Positions 7,977 to 16,613 of a stretch of 64,000 nt of DNA are shown piece by piece. A model generated the notes under the pieces. That model was not told the origin of the DNA and ran no database searches. It saw only the letters and a list, made by a program, of their open reading frames with translations. Origin of the DNA: JAEVLT01 sp050496765 (GTDB lineage: Bacteria; Bacillota; Bacilli; Bacillales; Cytobacillaceae); the NCBI RefSeq assembly GCF_050496765.1, contig NZ_JBNWEO010000013.1:248001-312000 (forward strand), given 5' to 3'. The stretch's first letter is position 1. Every line of letters begins with the position of its first letter. Made by a program: the position numbers and the translations under genes.

Positions 7977-8276
7977 TTATTCGTATTGGGTGACAAATGG
8001 GATGGACGGAAGGGTTTCACGGAAAAATTCTGCTAAATCAGCTGCTTGATACTTTTCCCTAATTCGGAATACATTCTGTAAGTGGTCTAAATCTTCAATA
8101 TCCTTAGGATCGAGGAGTGTTGAACGGCCTGTTTGCATGCAGACAACAAGTGGTTTGCCGAAAAACATGCTTGTGTAAACAATTCCAAAATCATAGCGAG
8201 TGTCATCTGTTGTAAATCCCACAAATCTTACCTTGACGTTTTCATGCTCATCATACAACTTTTCGAATAAGTCCAT
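7977..8276 (-). CDS. Small conserved protein, DUF3055-like
   Basis: Cytosolic protein of 99 residues with a well-conserved core VRFVGFTTDDTRYDFGIVYT followed by MFFGKPLVVCMQTGRS. I recognise it as resembling the DUF3055 family of Bacillales; the domain assignment is from memory of the pattern and not from a search. The start ATG 8276 has a strong AAAGGAGG. No catalytic motif is visible and no function is known. Confidence 0.65.
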   Translation of the reverse strand: MDLFEKLYDEHENVKVRFVGFTTDDTRYDFGIVYTSMFFGKPLVVCMQTGRSTLLDPKDIEDLDHLQNVFRIREKYQAADLAEFFRETLPSIPFVTQYE

Positions 8277-8436
8277 CGGGGCGCCTCCTTTTTATTGGAA
8301 TATTTAGAACTTTATTATAACCTTTTTTAATAAAAATAACAATTAGCAAAGCATTTGTTCAGATAGTTGTCATATTTCTTTTTTCAATGCTAGAATAAGA
8401 GTGTAAAAGATATCGGATCCGTAAGGGGGAAATGAA

Positions 8437-8859
8437 ATGGCGGAGTCGGCCTACATTAAGCTTGTTCCTTCATCTTCAAAACAAGTCGTTACACTTGACG
8501 AAGTAAAAGATTTTTTTCATTATTACAAGGACATTACAGAGAAAACAGGTGATCAAGTAAATTGGAATTATGAAGCCTCTTCCTTCCCGTATGAAATCAA
8601 ATATCCAGAAAAAGGAAAAGATGATTGGTTTTATTTATCGGCGACAAGCGACCGTTACAACACTATTTTAATTGGCGTTGATCAGGAAGAGACAGAGGAC
8701 GGATCAGCGACTACGTATATTCAGGTTACGTTACCTGAAGAATCTACATATGGCGACAAAGGGAAAGCAAATGAATTTTGCAAGTTTCTTGCCAAAAAAT
8801 TGCAAGGAGAACTCCACCTCTTCAACGGAAGAATTATGTATTATTACCCGCGAAAATAA
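8437..8859 (+). CDS. Conserved hypothetical protein, DUF1885-like
   Basis: Protein of 140 residues, soluble and acidic, starting MAESAYIKLVPSS and with FLAKKLQGELHLFNGRIMYY at the C-terminus. It resembles the small DUF1885 family of Bacillus and Geobacillus, although I am not certain of that number. ATG 8437 follows AAGGGGGAAATGAA. A SigA-like promoter (TTGTCA, spacer 18, TAGAAT) ends shortly before it. It is monocistronic with its own terminator. Confidence 0.6.
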   Translation: MAESAYIKLVPSSSKQVVTLDEVKDFFHYYKDITEKTGDQVNWNYEASSFPYEIKYPEKGKDDWFYLSATSDRYNTILIGVDQEETEDGSATTYIQVTLPEESTYGDKGKANEFCKFLAKKLQGELHLFNGRIMYYYPRK

Positions 8860-8864
8860 TTAGC

Positions 8865-8892
8865 TAAAAAAGCTCCGTTTCGGGGCTTTTTT
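8865..8892 (+). terminator. Terminator after the DUF1885-like gene
   Basis: Stem AGCTCCG/CGGGGCT (8871-8877, 8881-8887) flanked by A and T runs. Confidence 0.75.
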
Positions 8893-8960
8893 GATTAAAA
8901 ATATTTTGTTGGTAATGGTTAGAAAAAACGTGGGAATAATGTTTTTTTGTTAAAAAATAA

Positions 8961-9203
8961 CTAACCCGTGAAATAGACCATTGTGAAATGAAATGAAGTG
9001 TACATGGTGAGGCTTAATGTGGTAACAAAAAACGCTTTTGCTGTTGATTCGGTCAGTTTCCGGCCAAGCAAGAAGGCTAAATAGAAAAACACAAAAAACA
9101 TCAGCACTTTATACACCAGTTGATCCCGGCTCGATAGCCATTCAATTAACGTGTATCCGCTCCAGATCATAAATTGGAGAATTATGATTACATACATTTT
9201 CAT
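8961..9203 (-). CDS. Small membrane protein, unknown
   Basis: About 80 residues with three predicted membrane spans (YVIIILQFMIW, VLMFFVFFYLAFLLG, AFFVTTLSLTMYTSF). I prefer ATG 9203, behind GGTGGTGGGA; TTG 9224 is the longer alternative. I do not recognise the family. It lies between a convergent DUF1885-like gene and pdhD, with its own AT-rich promoter region at 9205-9280. Confidence 0.6.
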   Translation of the reverse strand: MKMYVIIILQFMIWSGYTLIEWLSSRDQLVYKVLMFFVFFYLAFLLGRKLTESTAKAFFVTTLSLTMYTSFHFTMVYFTG

Positions 9204-9280
9204 CAATCCCACCACCAAACTCAAGAGGTATCCTACTTATATATATGTTTGTCCCGTGAAAGTTATTTTTTAAAAAAATA

Positions 9281-9315
9281 AAAAGGCCTTTCCGTTTTTA
9301 AAGGAAAGGCCTTTT
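9281..9315. terminator. Terminator of the pdh operon
   Basis: Perfect stem AAAAGGCCTTTCC/GGAAAGGCCTTTT (9281-9293, 9303-9315), symmetrical, so active for the operon and in the opposite direction. Confidence 0.9.
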
Positions 9316-9325
9316 GTTGCGTTAA

Positions 9326-10741
9326 TTATTTTAAAATATGAATTGGGGTTCCAAGTGCTACTTCTGCAGCTTCCATTGTGATCTCCCCAAGAGTTGGATG
9401 GGCGTGAATTGTTAATGCTAAGTCTTCTGCGGTCATTCCTGTTTCAATTGCAAGCCCGAGTTCTGCGATCATATCGGAAGCACTTGCACCTGCAATTTGA
9501 GCCCCGATAATTAAACCGTCTTCTTTACGTGTGATCAATTTTAAGAAACCGTCCGAGCTGTCAAGGGACAATGCACGGCCATTTGCGGCAAATGGAAATT
9601 TCGCTGCCTTGATTTCAATACCTTCGTTTTTGGCTTGTTCTTCGGAATAGCCGACAGAAGCTAATTCAGGATCAGAGAAAACAACTGCAGGAATGCCTAA
9701 ATAATCAATTTCGGATGGATGTCCGGCAATTGCCTCCGCCGCAATTTTTGCCTCATACGACGCTTTATGTGCCAGCTGCGGTCCAGGAACGACATCACCG
9801 ATCGCGTAAATATTGCTTACATTTGTGCGGCATTGTTTATCAATTTCGATCAGTCCGCGCTCGTTTACTTTTACGCCTGCTTGTTCTAGACCCATTTCAT
9901 CCGTGTTTGGACGGCGGCCAACCATAACAAATACGTAATCAGCATCGATTTTCTTTTCTTCGCCTTTTACTTCAAATGTTACTGTTACGCCGTCTTCTCT
10001 TTCTTCAACGCCTTTTGCCATCGCTTTTGTGTAAAATTCTGCGCCTTTTTTCTTCATTGTTCGTTTCACAAGCGAAGCCATTTGTTTGTCAAATACGCCC
10101 ATGCCAAGGATTTCATCTGCACCCTCTAAAATGGTTACTTGACTGCCAAAGTTCGCGTACGCACCGCCAAGTTCGATACCGATAACGCCTCCACCGATTA
10201 CCACGATTTTCTGTGGAATTTCGCTTAGGTTTAACGCACCGGTTGAATTCAGCACGCGTTTCGAATATTTAAAGGTAGGCAGTTCAATTGGGCGAGATCC
10301 CGTAGCAATAATTGCATTTTTAAACGTATATGTTTGCGCTGAATTCTCATCCATTACGCGAAGAGTGTTGGCATCAACAAAATACGCTTCACCGCGAACA
10401 ATGTTCACTTTATTGCCTTTTAACAATCCTTCAACGCCACCGGTTAATTTTTTTACTATGCCAGCTTTAAATTCTTGGACTTTCGAAAAATCAACCTTTA
10501 CATTTTCTGCTTTAATTCCGAAGTCTTCGGAATGAAGAGCGGTTTCGTAGCGATGTCCGGCAGAAATCAATGCTTTAGATGGAATACAACCAACGTTTAA
10601 ACATACTCCCCCGACATATTCTTTTTCAACAATCGTTACTTTTTGACCAAGCTGGGCAGCGCGAATTGCTGCCACATATCCACCAGGTCCCGCACCAATG
10701 ACGATCGTGTCTGTTTCAATTGGGAAATCTCCAACAACCAT
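9326..10741 (-). CDS. pdhD: Dihydrolipoamide dehydrogenase (E3)
   Basis: FAD- and NAD-dependent disulfide oxidoreductase of 471 residues that reoxidises dihydrolipoamide in the pyruvate dehydrogenase complex. Visible motifs are the FAD fingerprint GAGPGGYVAAIRA near 17, the redox-active GGVCLNVGCIPSKA with cysteines about 47 and 52, the NAD site IGGGVIGIELG near 181, and the catalytic HAHPTLGE near the end. It is the last gene of the operon, three bases after pdhC, and is followed by the operon terminator. Confidence 0.97.
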   Translation of the reverse strand: MVVGDFPIETDTIVIGAGPGGYVAAIRAAQLGQKVTIVEKEYVGGVCLNVGCIPSKALISAGHRYETALHSEDFGIKAENVKVDFSKVQEFKAGIVKKLTGGVEGLLKGNKVNIVRGEAYFVDANTLRVMDENSAQTYTFKNAIIATGSRPIELPTFKYSKRVLNSTGALNLSEIPQKIVVIGGGVIGIELGGAYANFGSQVTILEGADEILGMGVFDKQMASLVKRTMKKKGAEFYTKAMAKGVEEREDGVTVTFEVKGEEKKIDADYVFVMVGRRPNTDEMGLEQAGVKVNERGLIEIDKQCRTNVSNIYAIGDVVPGPQLAHKASYEAKIAAEAIAGHPSEIDYLGIPAVVFSDPELASVGYSEEQAKNEGIEIKAAKFPFAANGRALSLDSSDGFLKLITRKEDGLIIGAQIAGASASDMIAELGLAIETGMTAEDLALTIHAHPTLGEITMEAAEVALGTPIHILK

Positions 10742-10744
10742 TTA

Positions 10745-12043
10745 TTACGCCTCCATTAACAGTAGTTCAGGATCATTTAATAAGCGCTTAATGTGATTCA
10801 TTGCATGCTGAGCAGTCGCACCATCAATCATGCGGTGGTCAAAACTTAGTGACAATGCAAGAACCGGAGCTGCAACAATTTCACCATCTCGGACAATCGG
10901 TTTTTCTGCAATTCGGCCAACACCTAGGATGGCAACTTCCGGATGGTTAATAACCGGTGTAAACCATTGTCCGCCAGCAGAACCAATATTCGAAATCGTA
11001 CAGGAAGCACCCTTCATTTCATTTGGTGCAAGCTTGCCGTCACGAGCTTTTCCAGCCAGTTCATTGATTTCATTGGAGATAGTAAAGACTGATTTGCGGT
11101 CAGCATCTTTGACAACTGGAACTAGCAAACCTTTATCCGTATCAGCCGCAATACCGATATTATAGTAATGTTTATTGATAATTTCATTTGTTGCATCATC
11201 TAAAGAAGTGTTAAGTGCAGGGAATTCGCGCAATGCACTTGTTAAGGCTTTTACGATATATGGCAAGAATGTAAGTTTAATGCCTTTTGATGCAGCCACT
11301 TCTTTGAACTTCTTACGGTGGGCAACAAGTTTTGTCACATCTACTTCATCCATAAGAGTAACATGTGGAGCGGTATGTTTCGAATTGACCATTGCTTTTG
11401 CAATTGCTTTGCGGATTCCGCTCATTTTTTCGCGTGTTTCCGGATATTCGCCTTGCGGAATTGGCGCTGGTGCTGCTTTTGTTTCTTCAGCCTTAGCAGG
11501 TTCCGCCGCTTGCGCTTGCGGTGCTGTGCCTCCGCTTAGGAATGCGTCAATATCGCTCTTTAATACTCGGCCATTATCTCCGCTGCCTGCAACCAAGCGA
11601 ATGTCTACGCCTTTTTCGCGAGCATATTTACGAACAGAAGGCATAGCAACTACGCGACGGTTTGGATCAACTTCTGCATTTGGTGCTGCTCCTGCAGCGG
11701 GTTTTTCAGGTGTAGCTTGCGGTGCTGGAGCTTCTGGAGCTGGTGCTGGTGCTGCTTGTGGCGCATCATGACCTTCATCGCCTTTAAATTGGAGGTTTTC
11801 ATACCCTGGTGCATCAAATGTAACAAGAACCTGTCCAACAGTTGCTACTGTTCCTTCTTCAACAAGTACTTCTTGAACGGTACCTTCAACAGGAGACGGG
11901 ATTTCAACGACCGCTTTATCATTTTGCACTTCGCACAATACATCATCTTCTTTAACTTTATCGCCAGGTTTTACAAACCATTTTACAATTTCACCTTCGT
12001 GAATTCCTTCACCGATATCCGGTAATTTAAATTGGAATGACAA
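10745..12043 (-). CDS. pdhC: Dihydrolipoamide acetyltransferase (E2)
   Basis: Core subunit of pyruvate dehydrogenase, 432 residues. One N-terminal lipoyl domain (about 1-80) carries the lipoylated lysine at about 43 in NDKAVVEIPSP. An Ala/Pro linker (about 95-125) leads to the E1/E3-binding domain (about 130-170) and a second Ala/Pro/Glu linker, then the catalytic domain ending in SFDHRMIDGA with the active-site histidine. A single lipoyl domain is usual for Bacillus. It follows pdhB after 60 bases with AGGAGG upstream. Confidence 0.97.
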   Translation of the reverse strand: MSFQFKLPDIGEGIHEGEIVKWFVKPGDKVKEDDVLCEVQNDKAVVEIPSPVEGTVQEVLVEEGTVATVGQVLVTFDAPGYENLQFKGDEGHDAPQAAPAPAPEAPAPQATPEKPAAGAAPNAEVDPNRRVVAMPSVRKYAREKGVDIRLVAGSGDNGRVLKSDIDAFLSGGTAPQAQAAEPAKAEETKAAPAPIPQGEYPETREKMSGIRKAIAKAMVNSKHTAPHVTLMDEVDVTKLVAHRKKFKEVAASKGIKLTFLPYIVKALTSALREFPALNTSLDDATNEIINKHYYNIGIAADTDKGLLVPVVKDADRKSVFTISNEINELAGKARDGKLAPNEMKGASCTISNIGSAGGQWFTPVINHPEVAILGVGRIAEKPIVRDGEIVAAPVLALSLSFDHRMIDGATAQHAMNHIKRLLNDPELLLMEA

Positions 12044-12103
12044 CGGGATTCACCCTCCTATGTTTTTGTTATTGGGGGAACAGTTACGATCCCCTAAATA
12101 AAA

Positions 12104-13081
12104 TTAAAAGGTTAATACTTTCTTTGCAACTTCAATCACATCTTTATAATTTGGCAGCCATACGGATTCAGCTTGTGGGAAAGCAAAAACAGTATCAGGG
12201 GCCGCTACGCGCAACACTGGTGCCTCTAGGCTTAAAATGGCCCGCTCATTGATTTCTGCTACGACTTGAGCGGCAATTCCAGCTTGTTTTTGTGCTTCTT
12301 GGACAACGATAGCACGGCCAGTTTTTTCAACTGAAGCAATGATGGTTTCAACATCAAGCGGGCTGATCGTGCGAAGATCGACTACTTCAGCTGAATATCC
12401 TTCTTTTTCAAGCTCTTCAGCAGCTTTTAACGATTCATGTACCATTGCACCATACGTAATAATTGAAACATCTTTTCCTTCACGTTTCACATCCGCTTTT
12501 CCTAATGGAATTGTGTACTCTTCTTCAGGTACATCTTGGCGGAATGAACGGTATAATTTCATATGCTCAAGGAAAACAACCGGATCATTGTCGCGGATGG
12601 AAGAAATCAAAAGCCCCTTCGCATCATATGGAGTAGACGGGATAACCACTTTCACCCCTGGAGATTGAGCCATTAGTCCTTCCAAACTGTCAGCGTGCAT
12701 ATCCGGTGTATGGACACCGCCGCCAAAAGGGGAACGGATTGTTACAGGGGCATTAAATTTCCCACCTGTACGGTAACGTAACCGAGCCATTTGGCCGGCA
12801 ATGGAGTCCATGACTTCGAAAACGAAACCAAAAAACTGAATTTCCGGAATTGGACGGAATCCTTGCAGGCTCAAACCAACAGCCAAACCGCCGATGCCAG
12901 ATTCGGCAAGAGGGGTATCGAATACACGATCTACGCCAAATTCTTTTTGAAGGCCTTCAGTTGCACGGAAAACGCCCCCGTTTACACCAACGTCTTCCCC
13001 AAAAACCAATGTATTTGGATCATTTTTTAATTCTGTGCGCAGCGCATCCGTTATCGCTTGAATCATTGTCATTTGAGCCAT
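12104..13081 (-). CDS. pdhB: Pyruvate dehydrogenase E1 beta subunit
   Basis: Thiamine diphosphate-dependent E1 beta chain, 325 residues, pairing with PdhA. Transketolase-type pyrimidine-binding motifs are present (FGEDVGVNGGVF near 27, DTPLAESGIGGLAVG near 55) and a C-terminal transketolase domain with EKTGRAIVVQEAQKQAG. It starts three bases after the pdhA stop, so the two subunits are likely translationally coupled. Confidence 0.97.
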   Translation of the reverse strand: MAQMTMIQAITDALRTELKNDPNTLVFGEDVGVNGGVFRATEGLQKEFGVDRVFDTPLAESGIGGLAVGLSLQGFRPIPEIQFFGFVFEVMDSIAGQMARLRYRTGGKFNAPVTIRSPFGGGVHTPDMHADSLEGLMAQSPGVKVVIPSTPYDAKGLLISSIRDNDPVVFLEHMKLYRSFRQDVPEEEYTIPLGKADVKREGKDVSIITYGAMVHESLKAAEELEKEGYSAEVVDLRTISPLDVETIIASVEKTGRAIVVQEAQKQAGIAAQVVAEINERAILSLEAPVLRVAAPDTVFAFPQAESVWLPNYKDVIEVAKKVLTF

Positions 13082-13084
13082 GAC

Positions 13085-14200
13085 TTACTTCGACTCCTTT
13101 GCTTGATAAATTTCATATTGTTCTTTCAATGTTTGCGGCATTTCTTCGTACATGATAGACATTAAATCCGTCACTTTTTGTTTTGGTGCAGCATCTGCTT
13201 TTTTAATTGCCTCTTTAATGTCTTCTTTCGCTTGTTCGATTACTTCATTTTCTTTTTCTTCGCTCCACAGACCTTTTTTCTCCAGGAATTTACGGAAGCG
13301 CACAAGCGGATCTTTCTTCTCCCATTCATTGTCTAATTCAGACGTACGGTAACGGGTTGGGTCGTCTCCAGCCATTGTGTGTGGACCATAGCGGTATGTC
13401 AACGTTTCAATAAGTGTCGGTCCTTCACCATTTACAGCACGCTCACGAGCTTCGCGAACTGCAGCATAAACAGCAAGCGGATCCATTCCATCTACTTGGA
13501 TTCCAGGAATTCCAGCTGCTACTGCTTTTTGAGCTAGTGTACTTGCAGCAGTTTGAAGTGCAACAGGTGTAGAGATTGCAAACTGGTTGTTTTGCACAAT
13601 AAAGATCGCTGGTGCTTTGAATGCTCCGGCAAAGTTGATTCCTTCATAAAAATCTCCTTGCGATGTACCGCCGTCGCCTGTATACGTAATGGCAACCGAT
13701 TTCACACCGCGTTTTTTCATCCCAAGCGCTACACCCGCAGTTTGCACATATTGAGCGCCAATGATAATTTGCGGAATAGCGATGTTAACGCCATCTGGAA
13801 TTTGTCCGCCTTCAAAATGACCTCTTGACCATAAAAACGCTTGGTACAATGGAAGTCCATGCCAAATGATTTGTGGAACATCACGGTAACCCGGAAGAAT
13901 AAAGTCTTCTTTCTCAAGTGCGAACTGTGAAGCAAGCTGTGATGCTTCTTGTCCGGCTGTAGGCGCATAGAAACCTAATCTTCCTTGTCGGTTCAGCGAA
14001 ATTGAACGCTGGTCAAGAATTCGTGTATACACCATACGGCGCATTAATTCCTGCAATTGCTCATCGCTTAAATCAGGCATAGCCGCTTCATTTACGACTT
14101 CGCCTTCTTCATTTAAAATTTGAAGGGTTTGAAACTGTTCTGTCACTGCATCGAGCGCTTGTTTTGCGTCGAGCTGGGCATTCTTTGTTTTGGAAGCCAT
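13085..14200 (-). CDS. pdhA: Pyruvate dehydrogenase E1 alpha subunit
   Basis: First gene of the operon; 371 residues from ATG 14200, the same length as B. subtilis PdhA. A GTG three codons upstream (14209) is an alternative start, but MASKTKN aligns with the known N-terminus. The ThDP motif is visible as GDGGTSQGDFYEGINFAG near 168-185, with NNQFAIS after it, and the phosphorylation-loop equivalent RYGPHTMAGDDPTRYR. Acts with PdhB to decarboxylate pyruvate and acetylate the E2 lipoyl group. Confidence 0.97.
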   Translation of the reverse strand: MASKTKNAQLDAKQALDAVTEQFQTLQILNEEGEVVNEAAMPDLSDEQLQELMRRMVYTRILDQRSISLNRQGRLGFYAPTAGQEASQLASQFALEKEDFILPGYRDVPQIIWHGLPLYQAFLWSRGHFEGGQIPDGVNIAIPQIIIGAQYVQTAGVALGMKKRGVKSVAITYTGDGGTSQGDFYEGINFAGAFKAPAIFIVQNNQFAISTPVALQTAASTLAQKAVAAGIPGIQVDGMDPLAVYAAVREARERAVNGEGPTLIETLTYRYGPHTMAGDDPTRYRTSELDNEWEKKDPLVRFRKFLEKKGLWSEEKENEVIEQAKEDIKEAIKKADAAPKQKVTDLMSIMYEEMPQTLKEQYEIYQAKESK

Positions 14201-14523
14201 CTTCGTCACCTTTTCCTTTCTTTCATTTAAGACTTTAGTAGCAAAAATCCACTAATTTAGGTTACCCAAAATCGTTAATTAAAATGGCAATTCACCGTTT
14301 TTAATAAAAGATTTTTCGGCACCGGATGACAGATAAGACAATTCTTTATGTTTCCAATTAGTTGTTCCACAAGAAGGATCACAAAAAACATACACTCTCT
14401 TATCGACGATCATCTTCTTCTGTATCAGTTGTTTTTTCAAATCACATTGATACAATTTTCGTTTCCACCATTGAGTTTACATCAACAAATAATTCGCGTC
14501 AATTACTATGATTTATTATTTTT

Positions 14524-14596
14524 CATCATTATTATATTAGAAAATCGTTTTTTATAAAATCACACCTGTACTATTAAAGAAGTCAAAACTGTACTA
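14524..14596 (-). promoter_or_regulatory. Candidate pdhA promoter with duplicated upstream motif
   Basis: In the 530-bp gap between pdhA and ykyA, a perfect TATAAT on the minus strand (14536-14531) has a weak -35 (TTTTAT, spacer 17). Two identical copies of CTGTACTA (plus strand, 14566-14573 and 14589-14596) lie 23 bp apart, centred near -45 and -68. A TTGACT (14586-14581) sits between them. The implied leader is about 320 nt. No gene is seen in the gap. Confidence 0.4.
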
Positions 14597-14700
14597 CAAA
14601 AACGCTTCATTTTTGTAAATTGTTATAGAAAAGTTCATAAATTTTTCACAAAATCCATTGACAAATTCTTCGACATATTTTTTAAAGATCTTTATAAAAA

Positions 14701-14726
14701 AAATCGGCAGATTCTGCCGATTTTTT
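14701..14726 (-). terminator. Terminator after ykyA
   Basis: Near-perfect palindrome AAATCGGCAGA/TCTGCCGATTT (14701-14711, 14713-14723) with T tails on both strands. Confidence 0.85.
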
Positions 14727-14730
14727 CTCG

Positions 14731-15399
14731 TTATGAAGTTTGTTTTGTTTTTAATCCGGCCGTTTGGTAAAATTCCAGCTTTTTTTCATTGTATTGTTTT
14801 GTTAAGTCATTAAATTGATTATTCGCCTTGACAATTTGTTTATAAGAATCGTTTAATTTATTGATTTGTCCTTCTAAGGCATCCAATGAGGCATTTTTAT
14901 CTTTTAGCATTTGATACAATTGCCTGTCATATGAGATCCCCTGCTGGTACTGCTTGTACAACACATCATGAGCCCGATACCTTTTCATCATAATCGTATA
15001 TAGTTGGTTTACTTGTTGCTTAAGCTCACTTTTTTCCAATTCGTTTCGAAGCTCCTGCACCTTTTCAAATTGCTTTTCTGATTCTTTTAAACTCTGTGTT
15101 TCTTTCTCCATCAACTTCTGCCGCTTATCCGTTAGAGCAAGAGCCTCATCTGATAATTTCACAATTTGATCATATTGCTTCATTCCCAATTTGATGATTT
15201 GATTATAAAGCTTCTCTTCTTTACTTTCTGCGGCAACGAGCGGGTCTTGCTGCTCCTCAAATCCCTTTTCGGCCACTGCGACTTTTTCCAAAACTGTGTA
15301 CATTTTTTCAGAAGGTGTTTGCTGTTGAAAACAGCCGGACAACAGCAATGATATTGCTGAAACTATAAAGAGAATACGGATTTTAACAGGTATAGACAT
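14731..15399 (-). CDS. ykyA: YkyA-type lipoprotein
   Basis: Lipoprotein of 222 residues with a lipobox LLLSGC about 17-22 residues from ATG 15399, which has GGGGGATT upstream. The longer reading to 15504 would bury the signal peptide, so I reject it. The mature part is almost entirely helical and rich in Gln, Lys and Glu, suggesting a long coiled coil. It matches the YkyA family (putative cell-wall binding lipoprotein) located next to pdhA in B. subtilis. Function unknown. Confidence 0.85.
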   Translation of the reverse strand: MSIPVKIRILFIVSAISLLLSGCFQQQTPSEKMYTVLEKVAVAEKGFEEQQDPLVAAESKEEKLYNQIIKLGMKQYDQIVKLSDEALALTDKRQKLMEKETQSLKESEKQFEKVQELRNELEKSELKQQVNQLYTIMMKRYRAHDVLYKQYQQGISYDRQLYQMLKDKNASLDALEGQINKLNDSYKQIVKANNQFNDLTKQYNEKKLEFYQTAGLKTKQTS

Positions 15400-15550
15400 C
15401 AATAATCCCCCAATCTTAACCATTCTTACTATATCGAGACTTATCGAAGCTGACAAGAGACGGCTGGAAAGAATGTGAAGCGAAGAAGCTTGTCCCTTTT
15501 CCATTATTTTTATTCGAACGTTTTTTAATTTATGCTAGGCTACGGCCTAT

Positions 15551-15577
15551 ACAATGGCGGGCTGTTTTCATAGGCTA
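15551..15577 (+). promoter_or_regulatory. SigK-like promoter for the YjcZ-type gene
   Basis: AC (15551-15552), 16 bases, then CATAGGCTA (15569-15577), fitting the late mother-cell sigma-K pattern AC-N16-CATANNNTA. It is 59 bases before the start codon. The role is inferred from the pattern. Confidence 0.5.
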
Positions 15578-15635
15578 TAGTAATCCCTCAGCTATAATCC
15601 TAGAGGTGAAAAATAATAGTAGAGGAGGAATCCTT

Positions 15636-15770
15636 ATGTACGGATATTATGGCGGCTATGGTTGCGGTTACCCTGTTGCAGGAGGCTGCGGTGGTTTTGG
15701 TGCAGGTTTCGCCTTAATCGTTGTCTTGTTTATTCTATTGATTATTGTCGGGTGTGCCTGCTGGAACTAA
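15636..15770 (+). CDS. YjcZ-family small sporulation protein
   Basis: Peptide of 44 residues: a Gly/Tyr/Cys-rich N-terminal half (MYGYYGGYGCGYP) followed by one membrane span (FALIVVLFILLIIVG) and a CACWN tail. This organisation is typical of YjcZ-family sporulation peptides. ATG 15636 is behind a strong GAGGAGG. A SigK-like promoter upstream and an own terminator downstream fit a monocistronic late sporulation gene. Confidence 0.85.
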   Translation: MYGYYGGYGCGYPVAGGCGGFGAGFALIVVLFILLIIVGCACWN

Positions 15771-15788
15771 CAACAGAAGACTTTACAC

Positions 15789-15812
15789 GAGAAGGCATGT
15801 GCCTTCTCATTT
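15789..15812 (+). terminator. Terminator after the YjcZ-type gene
   Basis: Stem GAGAAGGCA/TGCCTTCTC (15789-15797, 15800-15808) followed by ATTTTC. Confidence 0.75.
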
Positions 15813-15967
15813 TCATTTAGAAAGAATCCAACAATTTCTTGAACGGAACAAAGGAAAAAATAAATCAACGTTTTTAATCTGAAATACATTTGTTAACTTT
15901 TCCTTGATTGTTTGTTATTCTATTGACAGAGAGCCTATTTTCGTTTTACAGGAGTGAAGAAAAGATT

Positions 15968-16522
15968 ATGTTAACGATGGAGGATATTATTCGAGATGGC
16001 CATCCTACTTTAAGGCAAATTGCAGCAGAAGTACCGTTACCGCCATCGGAAGAAGATAAACAAATACTTAGAAGCCTATTAGAATATGTGAAAAACAGTC
16101 AAAATGAAGAGATTACTTCTGCTTATGGACTGCGCCCAGGCGTTGGATTGGCAGCACCACAAATTGATGTGTCAAAGCGAATGATCGCTGTTCATGTACA
16201 TGATGAAAAAGGCAAACTGTACAGCTATGGTCTGTTCAACCCGAAAATCGTCAGCCATTCGGTTGAGCAGGCCTATCTGCTTGCGGGGGAGGGCTGTCTT
16301 TCAGTCGACAGGGCCATCCCCGGGTATGTTCCGCGCCATGCTCGTGTCACCGTAAAAGGCTTTGATGAAGATGGACATGAAGTGAAACTACGTCTGAAGG
16401 GACTGCCAGCCATTGTGTTTCAACATGAAATTGACCACTTAAACGGCATCATGTTCTATGATCTAATTGACAAAAATGATCCGTATAAAGTCAGTCCCGA
16501 TGCAATCCCAATTGAAAGATGA
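15968..16522 (+). CDS. def: Peptide deformylase
   Basis: Metal-dependent hydrolase of 184 residues that removes the N-formyl group from nascent proteins. All three family motifs are present: GVGLAAPQI near 57, EGCLSV near 108 (metal-binding Cys) and HEIDHLNG near 153 (two metal-binding His and catalytic Glu). It is the longer Gram-positive type 2 form with the insertion before motif II. I start at ATG 15968, which follows AGGAGTG and aligns with B. subtilis DefB; the longer reading to 15908 is not conserved. Confidence 0.95.
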   Translation: MLTMEDIIRDGHPTLRQIAAEVPLPPSEEDKQILRSLLEYVKNSQNEEITSAYGLRPGVGLAAPQIDVSKRMIAVHVHDEKGKLYSYGLFNPKIVSHSVEQAYLLAGEGCLSVDRAIPGYVPRHARVTVKGFDEDGHEVKLRLKGLPAIVFQHEIDHLNGIMFYDLIDKNDPYKVSPDAIPIER

Positions 16523-16523
16523 A

Positions 16524-16560
16524 AGAAACCTCGCCTGATGCAGGCGAGGTTTCTCTTTTT
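16524..16560 (+). terminator. Terminator after def
   Basis: Perfect 14-bp stem AGAAACCTCGCCTG/CAGGCGAGGTTTCT followed by CTTTTT. Confidence 0.92.
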
Positions 16561-16613
16561 ACAGCTTTTGCCCTTAGATTTTTCCACCATGTATAATTCT
16601 TTTCGTAATGGTT

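Noticed and set aside
11175..11771. 198-residue ORF antisense to pdhC
   Set aside because: Low-complexity Ala/Ser sequence produced by the reverse of the Ala/Pro linker regions of PdhC; no ribosome site.
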